From positions 5,022,001-5,086,000 of the forward strand of contig CAVNZM010000006.1 in assembly GCA_963693365.1 (NCBI GenBank): a stretch of DNA of 64,000 nt, read 5' to 3'. Positions 1 through 27,608 of this stretch are shown in pieces. The DNA is from Amoebidium appalachense (Eukaryota > Ichthyosporea). The stretch's first letter is position 1; each line of letters begins with the position of its first letter. The position numbers and the translations under genes were made by a program. The notes beneath the pieces are model-generated. The model was not told where the DNA came from. It saw nothing but the letters and a program-made list of their open reading frames with translations, and made no database searches.

Positions 1-106
1 GTGTGTGCGTGCGTGTATGTGTGTGTATGTGTGTGTGTGTACATGTGTGTGTGTGTGCCACGTGTGTGTGTGCGGGTGTGCCACAACCTGTGTGCTACGT
101 ACGGTA

Positions 107-138
<32 letters not shown>

Positions 139-200
139 ACAGTGTGGCTGTGCCACGTGTGTGCCTGTGTGTGTCCGAGTGACTGTGTGTGTGTGTATAC
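1..200. repeat. (TG)n-rich degenerate microsatellite at left edge
   Basis: Interrupted TG repeats with CG-containing variants. The open frame across it is repeat translation. The following 240-990 shows no coding signal and is AT-richer; it probably holds the PCID2 3' UTR and flank. Confidence 0.8.
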
Positions 201-991
201 GAGGAGGGGAGAGAGGAGGAGATCTAGAGCATAGTAACAGTAGTGTGCTCATTTCTTTAGTAGACCAAGCAAGTGCCAGTCCAATTTTAAAATTTCAGAT
301 GTGGATGCATGCAAAATATTGGTAATAATAATGTCAGATTTTTTATAGCTGGATGATTCGATAAGATGATCCGGGCACCACACCGTGTACCAATCACACA
401 AGGAACTTTTGGTACTTCACAGCGAAAGAAGTCTGCAAGCTCGAATGAAAGATAGGCAATACATACCAATCCACAATAAGAAAATTTCAACGCGGTTGGA
501 TAGTTTGCACCCTTAAAGGCCTATTGGTAACACTAATTCACCCGAGTCGGACGGCGTTCAAAATACATACTATCTATCAACACATTTCCTTTTATAATTT
601 TTTGGGGAAAAAAAGATATCCAAAGATTAACCACTACATCCGACATCTGCGTTCAACTTCAAGTTGCTCCAAATTCCTTTATATAGTAATTTTACTATGC
701 CTAACAGCCGAGGTCACCCCATATAAGGGCAATTCCAACTAGTGTTGCCAACCAATAGTAGTAACTTGACGATATATCTTGATTCAATACTGTAACGTAA
801 AAATTAGTGTTGCGAAATGCCCGAAAACAGACCTCAAACCACATCCAAACACTGTTCAAACTTACACTTGAAGTTCGTTGACATTTTCCTGCTACAGAAG
901 GTAGCTAACACTACCGAAATACTCTCTTACATACGAGAATAGAATTATGAATATGAATATATATTAAATTTTAATTTGCCGAGAAAAAATG

Positions 992-16345
<15,354 letters not shown>

Positions 16346-16683
16346 CTTGAAAGAGTTATCGATCTAGCTGCCAATGCAGTTTCCGTTTTCCACTCGAACA
16401 AGAAAGCCCGTGATCTCCTCCTGTGTGCCTAAGAAAAAGAAGTTATGTAGTCACGCGATTCTACCTACGTTGTACCTAAGCTGTGTTGTTACATCGTCAA
16501 GGGAACAAGAAGTCTGTGTGGATGTAAAACGAATTCGAAGGAACCAGCAAGCAACGGGGAATGTGCCTGCTTGCGTAAACCGGTGTTGTTCCTTACAGCA
16601 TTCCAATCGCATAAAACATCATTGGAGTACCGATCAATGTTGACATCAATAAGATTAGGTACATGCGATGGAGAAATATCCCA

Positions 16684-16712
16684 GGGGGTTTACGCTGTTT
16701 ACTCGAGGCAAA
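16684..16712 (+). repeat. 29-bp segment shared with 38332-38360
   Basis: GGGGGTTTACGCTGTTTA, then A/C, then TCGAGGCAAA, with one mismatch between the two sites. Surrounding sequence is otherwise unrelated. No gene is seen in 16346-17022. Confidence 0.7.
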
Positions 16713-16879
16713 AAGAACCAGTCTCAGGTAGGGGGGTGGGGGGTTTGCTCGGAATATCCCCTCAGCGGTATATCATGATCACGTACATAGATGTCGGGTG
16801 GTGACTATATATCAGGGTTTACTTTCTCTACGAGACACCATAAAGACTACAAGGAGAAATCAATTAGTTGGGGTTCCCC

Positions 16880-16920
<41 letters not shown>

Positions 16921-16953
16921 GGGGCTCCCCTCGGGACACTCGGTATCAGCTGG

Positions 16954-17002
<49 letters not shown>

Positions 17003-17022
17003 TGTGTGTGTGTGCGCGTGCG

Positions 17023-17268
17023 CTATAATTTTGTAGTGATGTGTTTCTCAAGCCAATCAATACATCTAATAAACAGGTCGTAGTTACGCGTGTTTAGTAT
17101 AAAATCAAGGATGTTGTAATTTACAGGTAGGCTATCTTTCTGGGTGTCTGTTGTGAATGTGACGTGTGTGCGATCGCAAAAGCGCAGCCTCTTAGGTTGA
17201 CCCATCGTTAAGAAAGAAAAAAGTGAAAACGAAAACTGGAGTGACGCAGCCCTTGAGCCCATGGCCAC
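17023..17268 (-). CDS. Small hypothetical protein with HVTF (RVxF-like) motif
   Basis: An uninterrupted frame of 81 codons, ending TAG. A second ATG at 17205 gives a 60-residue product that starts MGQPKRLRFC and looks more protein-like than the hydrophobic N-terminal extension. It contains RTHVTFTTD, which resembles a PP1-docking RVxF motif, followed by a region rich in Asn, Asp, Leu and Ile. I do not recognise the family. It lies head to head with PIN1, whose ATG is 66 bp away (129 bp from the inner start), so a shared promoter is possible. It could also be a chance frame; the composition is not repeat-derived, unlike most open frames here. Confidence 0.4.
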   Translation of the reverse strand: MAMGSRAASLQFSFSLFSFLTMGQPKRLRFCDRTHVTFTTDTQKDSLPVNYNILDFILNTRNYDLFIRCIDWLEKHITTKL

Positions 17269-17334
17269 TCAAACTCACATCTCCTAATTCCTCCCATCAA
17301 GCGGCTGTTGTTAGCACGGAGCCTATTAGCAACC

Positions 17335-18772
17335 ATGTCTGACAGTCTACCTGATGGCTGGGAGGAGCGCGAGTCCCGCTCACAGGGTCAGTTTCAGTGC
17401 CCAACTCCCCCCTTAGACAGTCGCCGCTTGTAGGTTAAACACAGAGACAAGAAGGATCGGGCTGTGGCTGGCGTGGTGTTTTGCTTCTTTGCAAGTTGAG
17501 CAAGGGCTTGTTGTGTGTGCGTTGTGTTTTTGTCCCTGTGCATGATATGTGTGTGGGGAACCATACTTTGAATACTGCCTTGCATCGTGCTTGCATTTAT
17601 AAAGCTCAGATATGTGCTGCTTGGAGACCAGCTGGTCGTGTGATATAGGAAACAGAACAGCAAGTTTTGAGGGGGCTACAGGAGGAGTAAAGGGGGGTTG
17701 GGGGGAAGGGGGGGAGAGGTGGGGGGGGAGTAAAGGGCTCCGGGAAGAGGTCTTGCAGCTGACCATCCTAGCACTACCCATTTCAACAGCATGCTCAACG
17801 TTTCTTATGGACATTCTGCTTGACCTTTGTCTTCTTGACATTCCGCTGGTTTTTTTTTTTTTTTGAAATTCTGCCTGATATATGAAAGCTCGTCATCAGG
17901 CTTGTCTTTTATCTCCTTGACATTTTTTTTGGCATCCTGCCGTCTTGAACCGCAGGGAGGAAATACTTCTTCAACAAGCTGACTAAGGAGTCCCAGTGGG
18001 AGAGGCCGACAGAGCCTGCCCAGGCAAGGGCAACTGGTATGTGTCCGTTTTGCTTATCGGTGCTGTTTTTAGCCATGGAGGGGGAGGAATGTGGGAGTAC
18101 CAGAATTCAGGGCAGGTGTGTGTGTGTGTGTGTCTGGGTGGGTGGGTGGGTGGGATGGTGTGTATGAATACCCCCCCCCCCCCCCCCACCCCCACCCCCC
18201 CGTGCACTCCCCCCTACACACACACACAAACACACACACGTTTCTGGACCCTTCTTCTTCGACAAAGCTGGGATTTGAAGGAAATGTGCCTCCCAACACC
18301 TTTTCCATTGTAGAGGACTACAAAGATAAAAGTGAATGGGAGAACTGAGGATACCTTTGAATGGTGAAGGTATCCTCAGTTTTCCCATTCACTTTTATCT
18401 TAATTAAGGGACCGCTTCCTCAAGGCTTTTAGGAGATCTGCCTTTTCCTATATCATCCTTTCTAATACTCGCATGATGATCTTGCACATATCATCTCTGA
18501 AGCCTACTTCTCCTGTCGTTTGCGCAGAAATGATCCGGGCATCCCACCTGCTTGTCAAGCACAGGGATTCCAGAAACCCCCGGAGCTGGAGAGAGGTGGG
18601 TGTATGCTTGCGCTTGTTGCATGTTGCGTGGGAGAGGGGTGGGGAGAGGGGGAGGGGGGGGGGGGATCGGTGTGTGTGTGTGTGGGAGGGGAGGGGCTAG
18701 GGGGGGGGGGGGAGGAGGGGGAGGGCTACGGTCCATTCAACTACATAACTCAATGTTAGGTCCGTTCCCCCG

Positions 18773-18803
<31 letters not shown>

Positions 18804-19279
18804 CTCCCCCCTCCCCCCCCCCCCCCCCCTCCCCCCTTTCCCAGACTCACGGGGTAGGTTTCTGGAGGCTTGTTTCTAGGGAAGGAGGGGGGTTGGGGGG
18901 TTGGTAACAATAATGTATGTAGGTGGAATGTGTCCGTGACCCTGCCCCTCCCCCCTCTGCCCCTCTCTCCCCAATTCCCATATCCCTGGGGCAGGCTTTT
19001 CGAGTTTTGGGGGGGGGGGGGGTTGAAGATCAGTGGTTGGGGGTGGGTATGTTGTGTGAGGTTTAGGGCCTCCCGGGGGCATGGGGGGGGGGGGGGGGGG
19101 GGGGGGGGGGGAGGGGGGGGAGGGGGAGTATGGGACCCGATTCAGGAACCTATCATCAATGTTATATGTTAATCTCACATAATTTTGTTTTGCAGGACCC
19201 CATTACCAGGACGAAAGAGGAGTCGCTGGAGATTCTTAAAGGTGGGTGGATATATCCCGATTACCACATCGTTTTTTTT

Positions 19280-19311
<32 letters not shown>

Positions 19312-19813
19312 CTGACCCGTTTGAGCTGATAGTTCTAGTGATGTAGATGGAGAGATCCCGATGTATGTGTTTTTTTGGTTTTTTTGGTTGGTTGGGGCGG
19401 TGTTGGCTGTTAGTTACAGCAACGAAGATGAAAGAGTCAGGGAGATTCTTAAAAGTGGCTGGAAATTCCGATTATCCTCAGGTCTCTTGGCGTTTCTGTT
19501 TTTTTTTTTTTGCTTTTGGGGGCCTTGTGTGGGGTAATATTTCAGTGATGTAGATATTTCCGAAGAAGGATCGAGTTCTTTATGTAGCACCTAGGTATGT
19601 GCTGACTTGTGGAGGTATGGGTGGATATCTTGTGTTGTATATTCTCGGGATATTCTCGGGTGGATGGTTCTGGCAAACTGAATAGGTGGGCAAATTCTTG
19701 GGCAGCAATAGGCAGTCGGTCAGATATGTTTGGACAAAAAGGGTTGGGTCACATGGTGCTAGTTTCTTTACTTGTTCTTTTAGTCCTGTCTTTGCTTTTG
19801 TTGTTCGTCTTTT

Positions 19814-19890
<77 letters not shown>

Positions 19891-22117
19891 CGCGCACGTT
19901 TGGGGGGGAGGGGGTAGGGGGTAGGCGCCATCCACGAGCTACGCCTCGGTGGACGGTTATGCTTTTGATACTTGTGTCGATGTGTGCACGTCTGTGTTGA
20001 GGTTTTTCCACATTCCCGTACTCTCACATGCTTGTGATGAGTCGGCCGGTGATCCGAGCCACTTTTGTGGCCCGAATGACCTGGTTGCGCGCGATCCTTA
20101 TAAGTGGTAGTAAAAATACAAAACCCACAAAACAAACTACACAACGCCGTTGTTGATATCCTGACGGTCACGTAGACACCAAGAAAACGAAGTTTTGTCT
20201 CTGATGACTGCTTCATACTGCGCTGCAAACTTGAGGCTTCAAGCGAAAAACTCGATTTTCTGGACAAATTTTGGGCTATGTGCCAAATATCGTCTCCTCA
20301 CGATGTGCTACACCACATATTAATTAGTAGCAAGCAAAGAAGTTAATCTGGGCATGCTAGTGACAAAATTTTAAGGATTGTTTTTGTGTTTTCATCGAGT
20401 TCACTATTGGCGTTTTCAAGGTCTTCATCCTCTTCCGGCGGAACCCGGATCGAATTCGATCTGCAAAACGGCCGGTCGCGAAGAATGCGAAAAAACCACG
20501 ATGCCTCTTGTTGGTTGGCAAGCGCTAGCACCCTCTTTTAGTATACCAATCACCTTGGTCCAGAGACAAAAAAGGCAGGAAACTTCAGCAGCTAATTGGG
20601 CATACCAAGAAAGCGCGCTGCTCTCGACCACTAAATTGTAGGGGTGGTCGTCCGAAACTAGCCACTTTTGTGGCTATTTCGACAGAAATGACCCACTTAT
20701 GTGGCTCGCGGTCGACTTATCACTTGGTGTTCCCGGATTCGTGTATTCCCATATTCCCGCTAGGAAAGACACAGAAACCCTACTAATCCCACAATCCAAC
20801 AGTGGTGTATTGACATGTTCTCACACTCCAAGCATGTATCTGCCTATTTCCCCTATGTAATGGCCTTTCCACATATTCATAATATTGGCATGTGTTGTCT
20901 TTGCGTATTCTCATATGCCGCCATGTATTTTCGTATTTGGATAATCTCACACTCTCAGCATGTATTGTCGTATTCGCATTTTCTCATTTTCCCCGCATGT
21001 ATTGGCCTGACCCCACATTCCTATATTCCCTGCATGCACAATCCCTTTGTGTATTCAGGCTACGAGCACATACAGTCGTACTCACATATTCGCACCTTGC
21101 CACTTTGTATTCAGGCTACGAGCACGTATAGTCGTATTCACATATTTACATCTTGCCATTTTGTATTCAGGCCACTACACATATAGTCGTATTCGCATAT
21201 TCACACTTTGCCATTTTGTATTCAGGCTACGAGCACATATATATTCAGGCTACGACACATATAGTCGTATTCGCATATTCATACCTTGCCATTTTGTATC
21301 CAGGCTACGAGCACATATAGTCGTATTTGCATGTTCACACCTTGCCATTTTGTATTCAGGCTACGAGCACATATAGTCGTATTCACACATTCACACCTTG
21401 ACTTTTTGTATTCAGGCTACGAGCACATATAGTCGTATTCATATATTCACACCTTGACTTTTTGTATTCAGGCTACGAGCAGCGCATCAAGGCTGGGGAG
21501 GATTTTGCCGAGCTAGCCTCCCAGTTCAGTGACTGCGGCAGTGCCAAGCGGGGGGGTGACCTGGGCCCATTCACCCGTGGCCAGATGCAAAGTATGATCC
21601 TATCCCCCCCCCCCCCCCCCCCCCCAGACGCAATTGATGACTTGGGCCCTCCCTGAGGATGGGCTCTGCTTATGACGCATACTGTGCGCATGGCTGATGC
21701 TGCATACTTGAATGTTTGCCTTTGCATGTGTCCTGCATCATGCTTCTCATCGTCTATGCGTACTTCGTACTGTGTTCCGCATTCAAACCCCCCCCCCCCC
21801 CCCCAAAAAAAAAAAAAAAAAAAAAAAAAGAACACACACAAACACACACAAACACACACACACAAACACAAACACACACACACATACAAACACATCACTG
21901 CTGACAAAACGCACACCCACAGTTTCTCTTGCAGGTTCCCCCCCCCCCCCCCCCCCAAAAAAAAAAAAAAAAAAAAAAAAACCCCCCGATCTCGTTTGCA
22001 CATCCCCCTTTCTCACAACACCACTTATGCATGCCTCTATCTTCGCACCCCCCTCTTTCTCTCTTGTCCCCGAATTCATGTTGCCATTATGCACAATTCC
22101 CTTCTTGTATTACATAG

Positions 22118-22148
<31 letters not shown>

Positions 22149-23022
22149 TTTCACCTACCATTCACCCACCCACCGACACTACATACATACACACCACCAC
22201 CCCGTACGCTCTACTTCTCCACACACACGCATACACACCTCCACACGCATTAACCACCACTCAACTTAATGACTGTATTCTCCATTCTTTGACCTCACCG
22301 ATAGTCCGAGTTTCTCTTCGTTTTAGTCATGCCCCAGGGGGCTACGGCAAGGAGGGGGAAGGGGGGGGGGGGGGGGGGGGGGGGTTGGAGATCACCCAGG
22401 ACACATTTCAATTATGGGGTAGCTGGGGTTAGCCGCCTCACGGCAGAGGCTTTTTTAAGCGGGACTATTTGAGTTAGTGTGGTGCTGTCCTCCTCTATGC
22501 TGGTCGTGGTGGAGGTGGTGTATTTGTCTGTGTGGTTGGGCCTGGGGAAGGGGAGATGGGTGGGCAGGAAGAGGCAGTGGTGTATGTGTGTGCTTATGGA
22601 GAGGGGAGGGGGAGGGGGGAGTAGATGGCTGGACACACACTCACTACTTTCAAACTACTCCCCCCTCCTCCCTCCCGTCACACGCGGCGCGCACTCACAC
22701 ACTTGCACACACACCCACACACACCCACACACACACATACACACACACACGCTTCAACGTCCTGTTCCGTTCTGCTGCCGCTGCCTTCCACACCCACAGA
22801 GCCTTTCGAGGATGCAGCGTAAGTGCAAAAATTTTCCTTATGCCCTTTTTGCTTCTCTGGCGGTTATTGTGACTTACTCAAGCTTAAATTTTTATATCTA
22901 ATTGATCGTGAGTGTTGTAGATGTCGAGAGCTACATTACTATGAGGTTGAGCTCGCCGATTTTGTTATGTGTAGAAAAGCACAGACCCGATGACTTGACA
23001 GTAAGGCCCGGGTGAGGAGGGG

Positions 23023-23103
<81 letters not shown>

Positions 23104-23106
23104 CGT

Positions 23107-23168
<62 letters not shown>

Positions 23169-23724
23169 AGGGGAGAGAGGGGGAGTAAGAATGGAATATT
23201 ATAGTGCGCCGTGTTGTCCTTCCCATTCAACTTTATTATTGAAATGAACGGTTGGCTGGGGTGTGCTGGTGGGAACAGGAATGCATTGGAAATGAAACCG
23301 CTTGTTGTCGTCTTGACAAAGAGGGGCTGGTGGGATTTTTTTCGATCGTGGGACATATGACACGTGTGTAACTATGCTTTCGAAAAGTGAGACCCCATTG
23401 CGAAGCGTATGATACTAGTAACTATGGAGAACGAAGCCTCGCCAGGTTTATTATCCTCTATGGGCCTTGTTTGTTTTTCCAATATATTGGACTGTTTGCA
23501 CGTGCATTCCAAGTTCGTATAAAGTGTAATACCAGTCTACGGGGCTGCTATGCTAACTGGTGATAATTTTTTGTTCTTTTTCTTTTTTTTCTTTCTTTCT
23601 TTCTTTCTTTTTTTTTTTTTTCCCCTTCTCCTTTTGCAGGTATGCTCTGTCTGTGGGTGAGATGAGTGGTCCCGTCTTCACTGACTCTGGTATCCATCTT
23701 ATTCTCCGGACCCCCGTCGAATAG
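17335..23724 (+). CDS. PIN1: PIN1 peptidyl-prolyl cis-trans isomerase, 7 exons
   Basis: Exons: 17335-17386, 17956-18036, 18528-18595, 19196-19241, 21472-21591, 22800-22818, 23640-23724; 471 nt, 156 aa (human 163). All junctions are GT-AG and in phase. The WW domain is residues 5-35 with both tryptophans (W9, W32). The parvulin domain has SHLLVKH (H51), [12 protein letters not shown] (C104), RGQMQKPFEDA and FTDSGIH (S145, H148), so all catalytic residues are present. The phosphate-binding patch keeps K55 and R60 but has Asn where human has Arg69. The enzyme isomerises phospho-Ser/Thr-Pro bonds in mitotic and transcription proteins, mainly in the nucleus. Exon 6 is a 19-nt microexon. Intron 4 (2.2 kb) ends in a tandem array built from the exon-5 acceptor. 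Confidence 0.97.
18323..18401 (+). repeat. 35-bp near-perfect hairpin in PIN1 intron 2
   Basis: Left arm 18323-18357 and right arm 18367-18401 are complementary over 35 positions with one G:U pair, around a 9-nt loop. It lies on the sense strand of PIN1. It could be a miRNA-like precursor or a very young MITE. Confidence 0.85.
19416..19482 (+). repeat. Decayed copy of PIN1 exon-4 donor boundary
   Basis: Matches 19205-19268, including GGAGATTCTTAAA|AGTGG (exon end and donor, with GG changed to AG) and the following CCGATTA intron segment. The donor is mutated in the copy. A shorter fragment (GTGATGTAGAT) occurs twice nearby. Confidence 0.75.
20056..20707. mobile_element. Possible DNA-transposon remnant in PIN1 intron 4
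   Basis: Ends are imperfect inverted repeats, GAGCCACTTTTGTGGC on the left and GAGCCACATAAGTGGG as the complement of the right end, with another GCCACTTTTGTGGC inside at about 20660. The inside has a - strand frame at 20343-20531 with an acidic C-terminus that I cannot assign. No target-site duplication is visible. Alternatively this is unrelated unique intron sequence. Confidence 0.35.
20815..21471 (+). repeat. 56-bp tandem array of PIN1 exon-5 acceptor boundaries
   Basis: From 21053 to 21471 the motif TATTCAG|GCTACGAGCA recurs with CAG at 21056, 21112, 21168, 21223, 21246, 21301, 21357, 21413 and finally 21469. The last is the real acceptor of exon 5 (GCTACGAGCAGCGC). Spacing is 55-56 bp, with one 23-bp partial unit. 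More diverged units extend back to about 20815. Confidence 0.95.
21625..21790 (-). repeat. Family B repeat in PIN1 intron 5
   Basis: Inverted relative to the PCID2 copies, so it keeps the same orientation relative to host transcription. Read on +, it runs GATGGGCTCTGCTTATGACG to CGCATTCAAA, then 18 C, then about 25 A, then CA-rich sequence. This is the clearest example of the body/poly-C/poly-A structure. Confidence 0.9.
23023..23166. repeat. (TG)n microsatellite, about 140 nt
   Basis: Lies in PIN1 intron 6; interrupted once by GGCGTGTGCG. Confidence 0.97.
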
Positions 23725-25898
<2,174 letters not shown>

Positions 25899-26300
25899 TC
25901 ACTCCACCTTTTTCTGCGCCTCTTTCGCCTTCACCTCCTCCAAAACGCTCTGTGCGACCCTGAACGCTTCCACGGCCGCCGGGCATCCAGCATAGACGGC
26001 AACATGCATCAGCGTAGCACGAACCTCATCAACAGTTGCTCCATTGTTAAACGCACCACGGATGTGTCCCTTAAGCTCTGGGCTTTTCCCCATCGCTGCA
26101 AGCATGGCACATGTGATCAGAGAGCGCGTTTTCAGGTCCAGATCTGTGTTTTGCCATGTGCTTCCCCAAGCGTGGGTGTTGATGTAGTCTTGAAGCGGCT
26201 GAGAGAAATCGTCGGCGGAAGACAGAGCTCGTTCGACGAATTCTGAGCCCATGACCTTTGTGCGCATGGCTATGCCTCGCTCCTTGAGTTGGCTCTCCAT
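25899..26300 (-). CDS. Carboxymuconolactone decarboxylase (CMD) family protein
   Basis: Single-exon frame of 133 aa from MESQLKERG, the usual length of small CMD-domain proteins. An upstream in-frame ATG at 26366 would add a basic 22-residue leader, possibly a targeting peptide. The CMD core is visible: LKTRSLITCAMLAAMGKSPE, then KGHIRGAFNNGATVDEVRA and HVAVYAGCPAAVEAFRVA. It lacks the CxxC of AhpD peroxidases, which points to the decarboxylase-like branch; the substrate is unknown. The absence of introns and repeats sets it apart from its neighbours and could reflect transfer from bacteria, but that is inference. It is divergent from the BTB gene, with 434 bp between starts. Confidence 0.85.
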   Translation of the reverse strand: MESQLKERGIAMRTKVMGSEFVERALSSADDFSQPLQDYINTHAWGSTWQNTDLDLKTRSLITCAMLAAMGKSPELKGHIRGAFNNGATVDEVRATLMHVAVYAGCPAAVEAFRVAQSVLEEVKAKEAQKKVE

Positions 26301-26734
26301 TTTCCGTGTGTTAGTTTTGGCTTTTTGGTTATGTCTAAGTGTGTTTCTGTGTGCTTGTCCCAACACTGCCCCGGGGGTGGCTATGAGTGAGGGGTAGGGG
26401 GCACTTGCGCAAGATTAGCGCAAAATAAAAATTTGGCGCGCTGTGGCTGATGAAGTTGTGTTCAGCCTGAGGGCCGTGATGAAGTGGGCTGCCAGCCAGC
26501 TCACTCGAGCTTACTGACTATTAGCAGTACATATATAGTGTGTAGGTGTCAGAAGTAGAACTTGAAGTTCTGTATACGTAGATGTGCTCATATCATTCAT
26601 TTACACGGGGACACGCGGGATTGTAATGCACACACATATATAGTATGTTCCTACTCTAATATATTGTTGCGGCCGCATACAGTACCCATCTTATCTGCGT
26701 CCCCCACACCGGTTTTAAAATCACAAAAGAGAGA
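26301..26734. promoter_or_regulatory. Divergent intergenic region (CMD / BTB gene)
   Basis: Likely holds both promoters. A TATATATAG-type sequence near 26634 lies about 100 bp upstream of the BTB-gene ATG. No other motif is clear. Confidence 0.35.
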
Positions 26735-27257
26735 ATGGATCTTGATGGCGTTGATTGGCTAGTGGCGGAGGGAATTAAGGTAAGCGCACAGGGACAGTCT
26801 GTGCTGCAAGGGGTTGAAGAGTTTACGCAAAAACTGAAGGAAAGGGCTTACAGCGTAGAGATGGAAGCAAAACAACTGAGGGTGGAGAGACAGGCGCTTG
26901 ACGAGGAAAGGGGGGTCATAGTGAGGAGAGGAAAATGAAAGGATGTATCAAAACTGTTATACACATGTATGACTGTGCATTTGTGCATGTTTTGAGTTTT
27001 GGTTTGCCTGTGTGGGTGGGGTGTGGTCCGAGCAGGCAAACCAAACTTTGCAGTTGGGAAGTGGGTTTAAGCGAGCTGGTGTATTCGAGTGCACATCTGC
27101 TTATGTTCCGAGTGTTTTGTTGTGTGGGTGAACGGTATGGTAGGTTTCGAAGCAAACTTTTTTGGTTGAGTGAGTGTTGGCCGTGTTTCAGATGTGAGCG
27201 TGTGCCCAAATGTGGGTGTACATTCGCATGTGCTTGTGTGTGTATGTGTGTGTGTGT

Positions 27258-27292
<35 letters not shown>

Positions 27293-27573
27293 TGAGTACT
27301 CGTGTGCACGTGTTTATGTAGTATGTGTGTACGTACCTCTGGTGTGCGAATTCTTATTTCCAAACGGTGTGTGTGTGACACGTTTTAGTGCATGGTGGTT
27401 GTGCGTGTTGTTCGGGTGTGCTCTTTGATTAATTTTTGTGGTTTGTATGGCTTTATCTATGTAAGTGTTTTATAAGAGAATGGGCTAGCGTGTGTGTGCG
27501 TGCGTGCGTGTGTGTGTGCGTGCGTGCGTGCGTGCGTGCGTGTGTGCATGCATGCGTGTGTGCGTGTGTGCGC

Positions 27574-27608
<35 letters not shown>

